A DNA stretch of 64,000 nt, taken from positions 9,854,790 through 9,918,789 of the forward strand of contig JAKZAN010000002.1 in the NCBI GenBank assembly GCA_023053545.1. Direction: 5' to 3'. Shown here one piece after another: positions 50,851 to 64,000 of the stretch; the first letter of the stretch is position 1, and every line of letters begins with the position of its first letter. The translations under genes and the position numbers were made by a program. The notes beneath the pieces are model-generated. The model ran no database searches and was not told where the DNA came from. It worked only from the letters and a program-made list of their open reading frames with translations. This stretch comes from Lepidurus packardi (taxonomy: Eukaryota; Arthropoda; Branchiopoda; Notostraca; Triopsidae).

Positions 50851-53645
50851 GAGCAGTGTATGTACCGCTAGATGAATAACTCATTGAGTGAATGAACAAA
50901 ATAAATCAAAACGTTCGATTATTCATCGAGTTGGTAGGACCACGACACTTGCGACAAAAAAGCCCTGCTTTTGCCTTGTCAAAACCATGGGAGGACTTTA
51001 TGTGTGCTTGTGTACGTATTGAACGGTTGGAATGGCATTACGCGGAGGACTTAAGCGTTTTGAGTGCGTTGGTATATTCACTTGTTATGAGTCATGCGGG
51101 AATAAAAAACGAAGTTGAGATGTCGTTCGTTCATTCAGCATCTATTGAATTGTCAAAAGTCGGCTGACCTGGACATCTGACGTCGGTCTTGAGTGACGTA
51201 GTTAAAAAAAAAAAAAGAAGAAAATAGCTTTGAGCACAAGGCATGTAAAGTTGTGAAAGCGAGACATGAAAAATATACTAGATTAGCTTCTATATATCAT
51301 AGGTAAGAGCAAAGGCATGCATGCAGAGTTGCTTGTGCCGCGTCGTGCTATGAGGAATGAAGACCGAAAGGGTCTAAAAGGTAATGGTAATCATAATAAT
51401 AGTTCTACGTCTAGGGGAGAGGGAGTGTATGCCAACGTGCAAGAGGACGGACTTTTTCTTCTTTCCCCCAAACCCCATTGTCGATGACTAAGCGTTTGCT
51501 ATAGATGTGATGGATGCATGGGCAACTCTACGCTTTTGGCTCGGGTACCGTCCGTGAGCCCGTTAAAGCGTACAGAAGGGCGAATATAGCGTCCCGACGG
51601 CGTGATTGGAATATCCATAGTATGCACACACCCGCCAACAACACTAAGTAGCACGGTCGGTAAAAAGGTACAAAAATGCCTTTTTTTCCAGCTCCAGTAC
51701 TCTCCCACCCCCACAAAAAATGTTGCGAGTTTGCAAATGTCATAGGGGCCAGTCGTGGCTGTAGACACATCACCAAAAAAACCTGCTAAAAACGAAATGC
51801 ACACTGTGATTATCGTTATAACCATCCGGTCCTCGTGCTCGACCAAAGAGGGGGGCCTTTTTGTTTTATATCGTTAAAATATCCAACGCCAACAAAACTG
51901 TGGCCATAATGGTCACGTTTTCATTATATTCACGTGTGTATGAATGAAAACGTCCCTTGCAAGAGCCAGAGTCATAACAATACATATAACGTTGGATTAA
52001 GTAAATTACTGCCACGCCCTTTTGTCGTGTGACGCTTTTTTATTTTGTAAAGCTAATTATATTTCCCAGGAAATACAAGGTCTCTTTACACGGATGTCGA
52101 TCTTTCTTGATAATTTGTTTAAGCTTTCTTCTTGCAACTGTGCGGAACTTCAGGGAAGCAGAAAACAGTACTTCAACGACCCAGCGGCGGAATCGGAGAT
52201 CCATAAACGTCGGAACTGGATTCAAAGGCGCATTCGAAGAAGAAAAAGCTTCAGTGAACCCAAAGTAGTCGACTTCTTTGAAGCCAGGAGCAGTTTTCGG
52301 GTCCAGAGATACTAATCGTGTCCAACTTTTTTTTGTTAACTCCGCCTTTTTCAGCCAGTCGAAGAAATGAGACTTTATAGGACGCAGCTATTGTATGTTC
52401 TGCACATGATTGGCTTAGCCCAGTAAGATCTTCCAGGCTGTCTGCTTGGCACTGAACTGATACAAATTTTTTAATGAGTTAAGAAGAAGGTCGAATTCCA
52501 GACCTACTGGGGGCCCCGGGATTCCGGAATTACCTGAGCTTGAGATCCGAATGTCCCGGGACCTAAACAGAGCGAAATAAGGCAACGTCTCTTTTATGTT
52601 TTGTTTTTTATTTCTCTCGGGAACTTAAAAAGGAAAAGAAAAAGTACCGACACCCTGGCTACGACTGGATGATTTCGGGAAGAGCCCTTTTTGTTTCGTA
52701 GCTTTTAGGAAAAGGGGAAAAATTGTCGAGTTGGAAGCTATGGCGGGGTGATGTGCTAAAGGCGAGATGGGGTTGAGAGGAAGAGAAATGGGTTGATGGA
52801 GGTCTTGATCCAAGTTGACAGCGTCCAATTGCGATGCAAGGGCCGTTTATGTAAATGAGCGGACGCCGACGCCGTCAGGACCACTTCCGGTGGGTATAAA
52901 CCAGGGTGAGAAAAAGGAGGTGCCTGACATCAACGCTGAAATTGGGAAGACCCTCTTTTCTTTCTCAGCCACAATTTGCATACCATTATTTGAAGAGCCT
53001 CTCTTTTTCTTTTTTATTTGGGCCAAAGATGCAGGCAAAGCATGCAAAGAGTGAGACGCGCGTCAGAGCAAAAGAAGCTCGAATGCTAAACGAGGAAAAC
53101 GTTTTTCGCCTCGACCTTTTTGTTTTATTGGCAAATTGCCCCTCGTTATGACTATTGTACCAACTATTCTCACAAAAAAAGGTCTCAACCTGGGCTGGAT
53201 AGCAATAGTCGTTTCTTTCTTTTTGTTCTGGAAAGGCATAATTAAGGTAAAACTTGTATTAATTGCGTTTTCCAAGTTCATATTTCACGGCAAAGCGTGG
53301 GAATGCCAGAGTACTGTGCATCTTAATGCCATTGGAAAGTAGAAGAGCACACGGAATGAAGGAATGATTACCCGTTCACCCCTCTTACCCAAAGGCAACT
53401 CCGGTAAACGATAAGATTGGTTAAGGGAGAAGATCAAAAGGCGTGGGATTTGGAGGGCTCTTGCTCCCATCCTTTGCATCGTTCACCTTCATTATTCCTT
53501 AATGCTATTATAAACTTTACTAAAAGTGCCTTGACACAACAGGTCGTTGTACGGTGTTCAGTTTCGAAGTCTTAATTTTGTATATTTTTGTTTTTCTAAC
53601 AAAAGTGAACATTGGAATCAAAAACATTGAAAAAATATTAATTCG
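50851..53645. other. Gene desert, part 4
   Basis: No exon is supported. The frame 52022-52315 (+) ends in an Arg-rich segment (IQRRIRRRKSFSEPK) but has no recognised domain and no clear splice partners, so it is left uncalled. A TCATAG|GTAAGAG sequence at 51297-51308 has splice-like features. Confidence 0.45.
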
Positions 53646-53673
53646 TTTCTTTCTCTTTCTTTTTCTAGGTAAG
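53646..53673 (+). promoter_or_regulatory. Candidate recursive splice (ratchet) site
   Basis: An uninterrupted run of 21 pyrimidines (53646-53666) leads into AG at 53667-53668, followed at once by GTAAG at 53669-53673. This is the form of a zero-nucleotide exon, a 3' splice site fused to a 5' splice site, as used for stepwise removal of long introns in flies. If real, the plus strand of the desert is intronic. Confidence 0.4.
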
Positions 53674-56600
53674 CCTCTTTGCATTGAAGACGGTTCCGAA
53701 GATTATTGACTTTGGAAATTTTGTCGAGTAGCTTTCCTCGACCACACTTGTTAACAGTATCTCCTTTCCTGGGGTAACCGGGGATCTATAAAGAGCAAAG
53801 AGTCTATTTAATGAGGTCTGCTTTGAACAAGCGGGGGCCGTGAACTACGAGCGGAGGGCAAGAAACAGAGTATGCGGGAATGAGAGTTCACGTTGCGGTC
53901 TATTTTTTTCCCTTGGATTTAATGGCTATTCCCATGCCAAATTCGTCATGTTAACGTGGGAATTGGGTAGCGGTGTTAAATTATACGGTTGCCATGTCAT
54001 GCACTCTATGGCCAAACACGGACCCCGGCGAAACAGAGGGAGACACACGGGAAATCATTCCTAAAATAAGGGGTGCACGGGATCTTGACGTTCACGATAG
54101 ACTATATCCTTGATCCACGCAATGCAGGTCCATGCAAGTCCGGAAGTCTGACCCTTTTGGCGGATTCATGTCATTTCTAGCCCTTTTTTAGTGTATTAAT
54201 TTGTGGAAGGTGTTTCCGGCTGGGGTGAATATCTCACGCTATACAGACAGTTCGATAGAAAACGTCCGTCTCTTCCCTCTATAATAAACTGCCATGGCTC
54301 TTACCCTTTGACGAGCTTTAATTAAGTGACTGTTATGCTGCTTATATTAGTGTCTGCCGGTGTCGTTCTTATGGGTTTGTCTCGAGCCTTTCGCCTTTTA
54401 GCTTGTCTTGTTGTAGGCTCTTCAGAATCAGCTCATTTCCATAAGTTGGTACAGCACATATAGTCCATAGCTGGGGAGAAGGGCATGGCGGAATCGCGAA
54501 AGGTGCAGGGGTGGGGGGGAGGAGTGAAAAAGGCCGAGTTTGTATAATGAAGCTCTTGTTAAGGGCACGTAGGGGGTTAGCTTTCCCTCTCCGTTCTTGT
54601 TTAACGCTGAAGTCATTATGAGGGGGCTTTGCGTGGAGCATTCCATCTGCGTGTGTGTTTTGCTGTAGCCCTACTTTGGAAATTGGCATCCTGCTCTACC
54701 CCCTCTGTTTCTCTCTGGGATAGTGCATAACTTGTCTCAGTGCGTCCGAAGATCCATGTTTACGGCGTTGACGTCTCAATTTCCCTCCACAAAAGCCAAT
54801 AGTATGAGTCAGAGTGGCTTCCGCTAAGACAGGCTCCATTAAATTAAGATATCAGCTGAGCAACACGTTTCCGAACTGTCCTCTGCCACGGGAACCACTA
54901 CTCGCCTTTCTCACTGTATAAGGACTCTACGCGAATATGGAACATTGTATTGGCGAATCTCGTTTCTGGGTATCCTTTCGTGAAAAAGGGTCACTAGGTT
55001 TCGGAAAAGGTATTCCCCTTCCAATTTTGGGGAACTATTAGCCAATGTCACAAACGTGTTTGCCAAATATGTCGCACATCCTGAACCTTAATGGAAAGTC
55101 TGGTGGCCCAGCTTCGGATTGCTTTTTTTTCTTTTTCCTTTTCGTGTATCCCCGAATTTGGGTGTATGAAACTCCCGGTCTCCGTTTTCACCTCGTGAGA
55201 AAAAGTAGGTACGCTGTGAAAGCATCAAGTGAGCTTTAATGAGACATTGACGTATGAATTGGCATGCAGTTTGGCTTGCTCATGTGTTTTGGGAACCTCG
55301 CATGATGAAAAGAGTAACGATTCTTTATTTCTTTCTTTTTTTGGTGGGTTCTGTCTATATGACACGCGACTTTGTAGACAGCGTGTACTGTACATATATG
55401 CATGTTGATAAAGAGTGAAACAAGCACCATGAATAGGGTCGTTCTCCACGATCTTAGTTGACAGTAAAAAGTAAAGTAGGCTATATCGTGTAGCTCGGTC
55501 ACAATTAGCTTGCAATGGTATCAGTTTCTTGCTCCTTATACTGAAGTGTAGTGTTTTTGGAAAATAGACGGATTTAGGTTCACTCGTTGGGAGGGAATTC
55601 CCGTAAGTAGTATTATTCCAGTTAGGGTTGACGGTTGACACAGGATAGTTTATGTGGGAACTTGGAGAATACAAATGAGGGCCTTGATTGAAAAGGGTAT
55701 ATAGTTCTACTAGCAAATAGAGCTCCATAATTCTATATATACGAACCGAGCAGCGACGATCAATAAGCACAGGGTTTTGGGTTTTGCCAGCTTTTGGCCG
55801 TGTGAGTTACCCAGCAGCAAAATTTACTTTGTCCCACCCCAAGCCCTAATGTATAGCCTACTGCTGCAAAACGCAGGGGAAAACTACAGGGATATAGTGT
55901 AACAACATTTGTTCCTTATTCCCATGGCCTCGAATTTACTTTTCATTATTGCCAGCTAAATATAAGAGAAACTTAAGGACCATACAGCCCCTCGTGGTTT
56001 CCTGCATTGTGTTTGGAGTTGACGGGCCACTGTTGCTAACACTAACATTGACCACACTCGAACAACCACGACGCACGCGACCGAACGGAATCCCCGAGTT
56101 TGCAATTAAACCAGCCACCCAACCTCTTCGCCAGCTGTTTTAGGTTTGCGCGACTACCAGCGGCACGTGTGTGCACTCGATAATCCTCGCTTTGGGTGAA
56201 ATATTCTGCGTCCTCCTCGTAAAACAACATTGTATCCTGGCTTTGAGAAAACGCGACATTTTGGAGTAATCGAAAGAGCTGATCACCACAATGGGGGTAG
56301 AAATACTCCCGAGGTGTCACCCGCGTTGACAATTGGGAAAAGCTATATCGTGGGAAAAAAGCTGCGAAAAGCGAAGAAAACCTATATTATATGTATCTAT
56401 CCCTTTCGCATCAGCCTTCTGTGTTCATAAAACGTGAGGTTATGCATACCAAACGGCGTCTAATTGTCCCTTATTGATCCGCTGTGCTTGCGTTGGCAGG
56501 GCAGGGCGTCCCTGGTGGTGGTGCATCCGCTGGGCCTGATACGTGACAATGGTGAAGGAAAACAAGCTGGCGGATGCTGTGGGTTTTCGGACTAAAGAGG

Positions 56601-59600
56601 TTAAGGGTCAGCGTGTCGTTGTAGGGTATTTATTCGAGCATGATTATCCAGCGACGCTCTAGACACGCCTAAAAACTTGTGTGGGTACTCACCTCTGGGT
56701 AGAAACGTGATCTATTTAACTAGACTTCCGGCTTTATGTTCGCCAGTGTGTATTTGGAGGAAATGTTTAGACATTCCCTTCCGGAAATATACTTTGGCTA
56801 GTCTTTGGTCTTATGTCCTTGAACTATACACCCCGCTCGATAGTGTTATTGCGCCTGCTAATATTGGGGTGGAGAAACGACACAGGTCAGCGAAATTAGT
56901 ATGCTATTGTCATTCAAATTAGGCTGTTCCGGGAGACAGGCCAGGCGAGTGAAGGCAGAATTGACAGTGTCGAAAGAGCGTACATTCGGTACAGGCACAT
57001 GAGTTGTGCAAAAGAGGGAAAATCCTTGAAAGCTAATTAAATTACATTTGGTGGAGAAGCAGATGGTTTTCTTTGCGATCTTGTCAGTATGTGTCTGTGT
57101 GCTAAGTAATTGAAGCAAAGTTAAAGGTGGGTTGCGTTCATTTTTGTACAATTTTCTTTGGATAAGCTACTCGTGTGGTAAATGCGTGGTAAGTGTACGA
57201 GGTTTCCACTCCATGCGCACCTTGATAAAAGCGACAAGACTGTTAACTTACTTATTAACAAGGTAAAAAGCTATCGTTGAGAAGCTCTCACGTGGAAGGC
57301 TTGATATTGGCAGGCTTATATTGGGGATTGTGGAGGGGGCGAGTCCCCATGCTCGGGCTTTTGTTTACGAATTTAAAAATTGTCGAAGAAAAGCAGCACA
57401 GTACTGAATATTTCAAATTTGCGTAGACGACGCGTCTTGTGTAAGCTTATTTTTTTTAATTGCTTCGTTCCTACTTTGTTCAGCAACCGAGCCCAAGACT
57501 TACCAAGTCTGAGTCTCGACAACACTTGGCTGGACGTCGCCACGCCACTGGAGGATTTGATCGGAAAAGACGTGAAATTCTTTTTAGGAACACAAAAGCT
57601 GCACGACAGTAATGTGACAGGGTAGAAAAAGAGCTAGGTTGCATGTTATGCCATGACACTGGCTCGTGAAAGCCTATATCAAATGTTATCGATAATGTCG
57701 TATACAAACTTGGTGGAAATGTGTGGTTCCCCTCCCTTACCCAGTATTATACTCCTTATTCATAACAAAGTGCCGATAGTGACACCTTCCTTACACAAGT
57801 ACGTCCTTGTTTTTCTGCCTAAAGCTTTACGACTCTTAATTTAAAAAATTCATAATTCTTTGAGCCCAGTTTTAATGGCACCTTAGAAAGTATTAAAGTA
57901 TGCTGAAGAGTCACCCTTGGCTTCATGTTTAATTCATGTTTAATTCACACTCTTCTCCCCTTCTCTTTCTGTTATGAGTGCCTTGGTTGTTGTCGTCTTT
58001 TCGTATACGGGGAAAATGGGCTTCCTGCAGGCTGCTGAAGGATTCCGTAGATGAAAACTTCCCTTCAAAGAACTCCATATGACTTATTGTTCCCGCCGCG
58101 GCCTCTCTAGCTTTTATTTGAAAAATTTCCACGTCTTCCTCTCTCAATCCCTCCCTCGATGTAACGCGTGAAGGCTTTTATCTCCTCGACTTAATGTTAA
58201 TGTACGTCTTTGTGTAACAGAAACAGCCAAGTAGGGTTAGAAGTGAGAGAGTGGAGCTATTTCAAGACTCATATTTAATTATGCTCATGACAAGAGACAC
58301 CGGCACTAACGCTAAAGTGTGTCCTTGTGTCTAAAGTAAGCAGCATTGCAACATTCTTCGCGGAAATCGGATTTGCCTCATGCCACTAGACGTTCCAGAA
58401 ACCCCGGCCGAAGCTTCTGCTGCAGGACACGACTTTCAGACTGTTAAACTATGTACATGAATGTGTGTGTGCTTGTGTTATCGATTTCGTGGGACTTTAA
58501 AGCCCAGAGATGCTTTAGGCAGCCAAGTAATGGATTAGTAGCTATGGATGATGGGGTAAAAGGAAGAACTATACGGAAAACCTAGACATTATTTGGTTCA
58601 AACAAAAGTCAACTTGCAACTGTCAACTGCTTATGGCACGCGAGTCGCAGTCTGCACGAGAGCTAAAACGAGCATAAGAGAGCCAAATAAAGAAAGCCAG
58701 CACGACGACCACTCCCACCCATTTATGGCCATTAACAATATTTACTTTCAACAAGCTCATCGTTTCGGGCTGTAGCAAAAGCCATGCAATATTAACATAA
58801 CGACGGCTCTGGTTAACTTTTTTTTTTATTTATTTTTTTCTTCAACGAATCTTTGTTCCTGTACTTTGCACTTTTTCTTCCAGAGACTGATAAACCGGGG
58901 CGTAGTGACCCTAATCGACCTAGCAGAAAAAGTAAAAAAAAGATGAAATGGAGGTTCAGGTGCAGCAGTAATATCGATACCCGCAGCCCTAGCTGGCTGG
59001 CAGCAATATTTTTTTAGTTCATGTATAGACCCTCATTTAACATAGTCAAAGCAAGGCTTTTTATGTTCCGGGCAGAAATAAACGAGATTCGTTCCAGAAG
59101 TGTAGGGGAGAGCAAGGGGCGGGCTGCTTTTCTTTTGGGTAGAAATAGGAAAGATTGCTGTGTTGGGGAAGAGGGGGCGGAAGCTCCTGCTTTCGACGTT
59201 TATCACCTAAAAACCCTACAGCGTCGATTGAAGCAGCAGCAGCCATAAAATGTGTATAACCATAGAGCCAAAATGGTTTTTATGTAAAAGGCAAGTGTGG
59301 CGCTACTACACAGGAGTCCTGAATTTCTGCCAAGCTTTTTTGGCTGAATACGAGTCTTATGTTCCCATTTTCCCAGCGGCACGTCTTAAAGTCTATAAAC
59401 AATTTTCCCTTTTTTTATTCAAACGCAGTTATATTGTCCTAGTTGTCGCTCGCGCTTTTTTTTCGCCTACAACAAAATTTCGGTTTATGGATGTGGCAAT
59501 GGCAGATTGTCGTCACTTGTGTGGGCCACATTTGTTACGCATTTCAAGCTCTTGTAAACGAGTCTTTCCTTCGAAGTTGGGCCCTCTATTTTGTTATTTT

Positions 59601-62600
59601 TTGAAAACTCACATCAATGTTAGGAGAGGAAGCCATGAAGGAAGATACTGCACAAGCAATTCGGGAGCTTTACAGACTTTTAAGAATTATAGTGCCGTAG
59701 TGTCTATTGTCTTGGTATGTGAGCCCATGCGACAGCCGTTCAACAAAGAAATTACACCAAAGGAAATATTAAAAAAAGAGAGAAAGATATTTGCTCTGCG
59801 TAGTAGAGTGCGTGTGCTTGTACGTAAGTAAAGAAGCAGTGGATTCGCTGGGGAAATGAAACAGACACGTGGGTATCCAGCGGGTATGCACCCATGGAAC
59901 TCCAAGACGTTGCCCGTGGTGACGAGAAATCTTCATATGCAGAGACTAATACAGGACAGATAGACTAATAGACTTTTTCCAAGCGGGTCGCGACGAAAGA
60001 TCAATCAATACTTTTCTTTGGGGCTCCATATCAAACCCAGAGCCGAGCGAGCAATTGGATTCTGAACCAAATTCCCAAAGTTGTGTAAGGTTTATTCGTT
60101 TTTCTGGCTGGTATCTTGACCCTTCCCGATCCTCTCAAAGGATTACTTTGCGGTGTCTTGAGGTAAGATTACATCCGTGGATCCATTCCTCGTTCTGCTT
60201 ATTTGTTCTAGGCCGAGCAAAAGCCGAGCGACTTATTTGTCTGCGAAGGAAATACCAACCAAAAGTCGTCTTTCCGTGTTTAGGTAAAGAAATAGGCTTA
60301 GCAAACGAAAAGGTTATTGTCTTTTCTTTTTCATTACATTGGTACTGTTGCGCACACGCTCGATTGTGCTCGTTGCTTTGGCCCCCCTAACGGTGACGAA
60401 TTTCCGATGACGAATGCACGCCTCTTCCTGACTTGACGAGCCGCAAGCAAGCGGCGTTTTGTTGACTTGACTGATCAAGGGGTAAATAAGAACCCAAAGA
60501 AATATGTAGATAAATGGACAGCTCCAGAAACAAAGACCCCCCTTCATGCGAAATAGCCCCTACTCACTCTTATTGGCATCAGCGGAGCTGCATGACGAAT
60601 GTCGCTTAGATGGCAATGGCTTAGTTGGCTTCAGCTTCATTGCAATGAGGGAAAAAGAAGTGTGTTGTACGGACTTGATCAAGGTAGGAGATGTACAAAA
60701 GAGGGTGAAACTTAGTGTGGTAGGAGGAAAGGAAAAAGAGAGAAGATTAGGTAATTGAGTCGCGTCTGTATGTAGGCTTCCCATTCTGCTCTATACTGCC
60801 GGTCGTCGTCGTGATTAGCATGCAAAGCACTTCTTTGTGGGTTACCGGCCTGCGGAAAGCTTCCCGCCCTTCGTTTGCTTCTTTTCTTCCGTTTCAAATA
60901 AGAAGGCGTCAATCAGAGTTTTCTCCCCATGGATTGTGTCTGCTCGCTTTTTATTTTTATTTCTTACACGTATACTAGAGGGCGTATATACTCGCACTTT
61001 TTATATTTTCCTATCGCCCGATGCCGGTATTTTTTTATATATTTTTTAACAGTACATTTTGTTATGCGAATTGATGCATGGTCCCTTTTTTCTCGCTCAT
61101 TGTTGTACGTGTCATCGTTAGTACTCTAATAGTAGAACGGGTAGGAAGCTACTCAACAATTCACACTAGTCGATATCGTCAGCTGTCAGAGCAAACGCAG
61201 TTGGAAAAAGCTAAAAGAAGCTTATTTCAGACTCACAAATAAGAATGATAATAAATAGAATAGATTTGAGAAAAAAATGGTGCGAGGGTACGTTTTCCCC
61301 CCGGAAAGAATAAAAGGAAGGTCTGACTGTTTGTAAAGGGAATGATGCATGATTATACGTGAATAGGAATGAGTTGTCGGCTCTAAAACTAATGCTACCA
61401 TAGCTTGTTTCTTTTTCTTTTTTTCCCCTACTTTTTTAAGTTGAGTTTGGCGTTGCTATGGCAAAATTCAGGGTATGGAGCTAATACTATAGGCAATAAT
61501 GGAAAACTTTGGAGCAAAAAGTAGTCTGTGTAGACTGTTGTGGTTCCTCTGGGCAACCATTGTGTGTATGGTGTTCTTTGGTTTGAAACTTTTTGTTATT
61601 ACAACTTTCGAACCCCATCCCTTAACATAACAGAAAAAAGCAGAGTGTATACATACGATACGGGTATACATTATTTGTGTTAGGATTGACCAAGTTTTCC
61701 TGGAAGTTGAGGTGAGCAACTTATTGGCTACGATCTTGGGTAAAGGTTTATCGTATTACATACAAGATGACACTCTCCTGCAAGTGTAAGGCATTTCTTT
61801 CGTGAGTCATGCGATAAAGTCAGACGAAGTTTAGTGTGTATGTATGGGGGGAGGGGCACAGGCATGAACGAGCCTCAGGTTTCCTAATCCACACAAACTT
61901 GAGTGTTGGACAAGGACGCTCTCGACGCCACTGAGCACTCTGGAGGGATGCTGTGGCATTTCCCTATAATCAGTCATCTATCTTGTTATGATGATGAGCC
62001 CCGGACATCCCCAGCTAGGATTTTATTACAGACGAGCTAAGTAGGTACGAGCCATTCGACAATAAGCTACCCCCATGCTCTTGTTTCCCCCGCTCCCATT
62101 TCTGTCTCTCCATTTCGTAAGTAAAAGCCAAGCAAATATGCGAGAGTCAATTTAGAACGTTTAAAGCCGAAACCGCTGACGTTAATATAAGCGCTGTCAA
62201 AGACCTAACGAGTTTCCCTGCAACTGCCCAATGCCTTTGACTGGGAAGTTTTTATGAAAAAGAAGGCTTTAAGGCTCCCATACACCTTAGCTTTTTGATG
62301 CGAAACATCCACAGATGTCACTAATGTTTTTTATAGTTTTGTGAAAGTCTTGAGTAAGAGAACATATAGCTAATTGGCGGTAATATTTCTACGCTTGTTT
62401 TGATTCCGAAAAGTACAACGTCACCTCAGTTTGCTGTAGCAGCACAAAGTCCCAAATCAAGTCGCCGAACATTCGAAAACGGCTTGTCAAATTTGAAAGC
62501 AATCTAAAAAAAAACTTTTAGCTTTTTAACAGCTAGTGCACAACCAAAAGACATTTTTAGGCATGTTTGCAAGCTTCATTTCATGAAATGTGCTGGTTCT

Positions 62601-62815
62601 AACGAAAAGTTGTTATAAAATTCCCCATGCTAACCGCCCATATCAAGCTAAGGTATACGGGAGCCTTAATTTTTGTTCTTTCTTATATTTTCTCGGTTGA
62701 CTTGTTACAGTAGGAGTAAAATGGAAGTTGATCAGTTTTAAATGCGTTGCATCTATTCTTATATCTAACGCTAGCATTGTAATTCCCCCTTTTTCCTTAA
62801 AGGCGGGATTGTCGT
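53674..62815. other. Gene desert, part 5
   Basis: No exon is supported in about 9 kb. The longest frames (55225-55770 -, 181 codons; 59250-59831 +, 193 codons) show no domain or family resemblance and start or end without good splice signals. A GTGTTTAG|GTAAAG sequence at 60276-60289 resembles a weak ratchet site. TTCATGTTTAA occurs twice in tandem near 57925-57945. Confidence 0.45.

Positions 62816-62845
<30 letters not shown>
62816..62845. repeat. Poly(G) run of 30
   Basis: A pure run of 30 G, the second-longest homopolymer of the window. Its length is probably variable or imprecise in the assembly. Confidence 0.9.
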
Positions 62846-62846
<1 letters not shown>

Positions 62847-64000
62847 GAAAAGGCCATCACTGGAAGCAGGCTTTTCCTTGCATGTTTAATTGGGTAGACT
62901 TTTGTCGGAAGGAAAGAAATATAAGAAAGACAGACTATTAGGTTGTTTCGTTTTTTTTTCTTTTGTTATTTTTGCTTCTGCCTAGTCTGGGGGTCTTTGT
63001 ACAAAATCCTTTTAAAGCTACTTACGAAAAAATACTTTGCTCCCCTTTCCCTTTGTTTATTCCTGTTTGTTTGACATTAAACATGCATTTGTTGCTGTGG
63101 GGCCAGGGCATTACTGACACGACTAAAATGTGCCGTATTGACTCGGTTGTCGCTCCGCTGATTCCGACAAGTTTCAATTTAAGAGAATTTTTCCGCTTTA
63201 GCAGCTAAGAGCAAGTTCTGCTTGCTTTGCCTGTTCGATAAATGGATGGGACACGCTCGATTAGAGCTACAACTCACGATGGCGAACTTACATGGCTGTT
63301 AATGAAAAATTAAACTGTCAACTCCACATGGCGAGCGATGGCTTTTGTTCGTTGTCCCTTTAAGAAGCCCGCCCCTTTTTCTATTTTTTTTTTCAGAAGT
63401 AATAGTTTCTTCCGGTCTTTCTGCAATTAGATTGGACAGTTCGAGACTTGTAGAGGACATGTGAGTTGGGTAGTGTCTCTTGCTCGGGTTTAAAAAGCAT
63501 TGGAAAGGGTAATGAAAGTGCTTCTTGCAATTCTTTTGTGTATTTTTTCGTCTGGTGGAGCATTTGCGCCTTAACGAGCCAGGTTTATCATACAACGCGT
63601 TCCTTAGGTCTTGTGCTGTACACTAACATCCCAAACCGTCCGGGATAAACGAGCGGAAGAAATTATGGTTCATCTCGGCACACGAGAACCGTGTAACACT
63701 TTAATGAAAGAAAAATTGCCATTCGACGCTCGTTTGCTGTGCGGGACCCGACCAGGGACAAGGAGCTGTATGTCCTGTAATGTCTTTTCGGGAGGGGAGG
63801 CAAGAGTAATAACCTGCGGACTTAGCAAAGTCCTGTGTCGTTTAGCCGGGAGCAAAAGCGAACCGCGAACTGCGTGGGGTTGTGGCAGAAACTTGGTGAC
63901 GCACAAAAACATACGTTTTCGGGAAAGCTTCTATCCACATTGCTTCGCTAGTTATTCCCCACAAACCAATTCTTTTTTCTCCACTGTTTCGCATGGTAGC
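62846..64000. other. Gene desert, right end
   Basis: No exon is recognised. Frames at 62963-63208 (+) and 63299-63595 (-) have no domain. The window ends inside apparently non-coding DNA. Confidence 0.4.

Noticed and set aside
52022..52315. 97-codon frame with Arg-rich segment
   Set aside because: An overlapping frame of similar length exists in another frame, and no homologue is recognised.
55225..55770. 181-codon minus-strand open frame
   Set aside because: No recognisable domain or family, and no supporting splice or initiation signals; long frames arise by chance in 28 kb.
59250..59831. 193-codon plus-strand open frame
   Set aside because: Longest frame of the desert, but no domain and T-rich translated stretches (Phe/Leu runs) typical of non-coding DNA.

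Overview
The window looks like nuclear DNA of an arthropod, most likely a crustacean of the Daphnia type. This is an inference from gene content and style. Spliced genes have many short GT-AG introns (about 50-120 bp). There are two invertebrate-type (destabilase) lysozyme genes, a Toll-pathway kinase of the IRAK4/Pelle type, a BTG3 homologue, and a short tract of TTAGG-like repeats, which is the common arthropod telomere motif. I joined exons by hand; reading frames and intron phases close in every gene listed.

Layout. 1-2630: no recognisable gene; an inverted-repeat element and a CCTAA-rich tract lie just upstream of POP7. 2631-3641: POP7 (RNase P/MRP protein) and TMEM203 on the + strand, only 26 nt apart. 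3736-4989: ATPAF2 (F1-ATPase assembly factor) on the - strand, tail to tail with TMEM203. 5613-7187: two tandem i-type lysozymes with GC-AG first introns and a shared 103-bp identical block. 8043-20534: a 20-exon cell-surface receptor (mucin-like stalk, EGF-like, VWC and FN3 modules, one membrane span, NPTY tail). 22018-23479: a small three-sushi membrane protein. 24411-26940: DDX52/ROK1 helicase. 27961-29827: CCDC85-family coiled-coil protein. 31088-32039: BTG3-like protein (-). 32846-33301: ubiquitin-RpL40 fusion (+). 33458-35325: IRAK4/Pelle kinase (-), tail to tail with ubiquitin-L40.

From 35326 to 64000 I find no exon I can defend. This gene desert of about 28.7 kb contrasts sharply with the dense left half. 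It carries long poly-G/poly-C runs, an hAT-like MITE, a CT/GAGA tract, a GGTTAAGT repeat block, and one site (near 53668) that looks like a recursive-splicing ratchet point. The desert could therefore be a long intron or the regulatory domain of a gene lying further to the right.

The left half mixes housekeeping genes (RNase P, ATP synthase assembly, rRNA processing, ribosome/ubiquitin) with genes linked to defence or the cell surface (lysozymes, sushi protein, VWC/FN3 receptor, IRAK4). The sequence does not show that these act as one system. The most unusual observations are the 31-bp perfect palindrome inside a POP7 intron, the probable POP7-TMEM203 dicistronic arrangement, the paired GC-AG introns and conversion tract in the lysozymes, and the desert.
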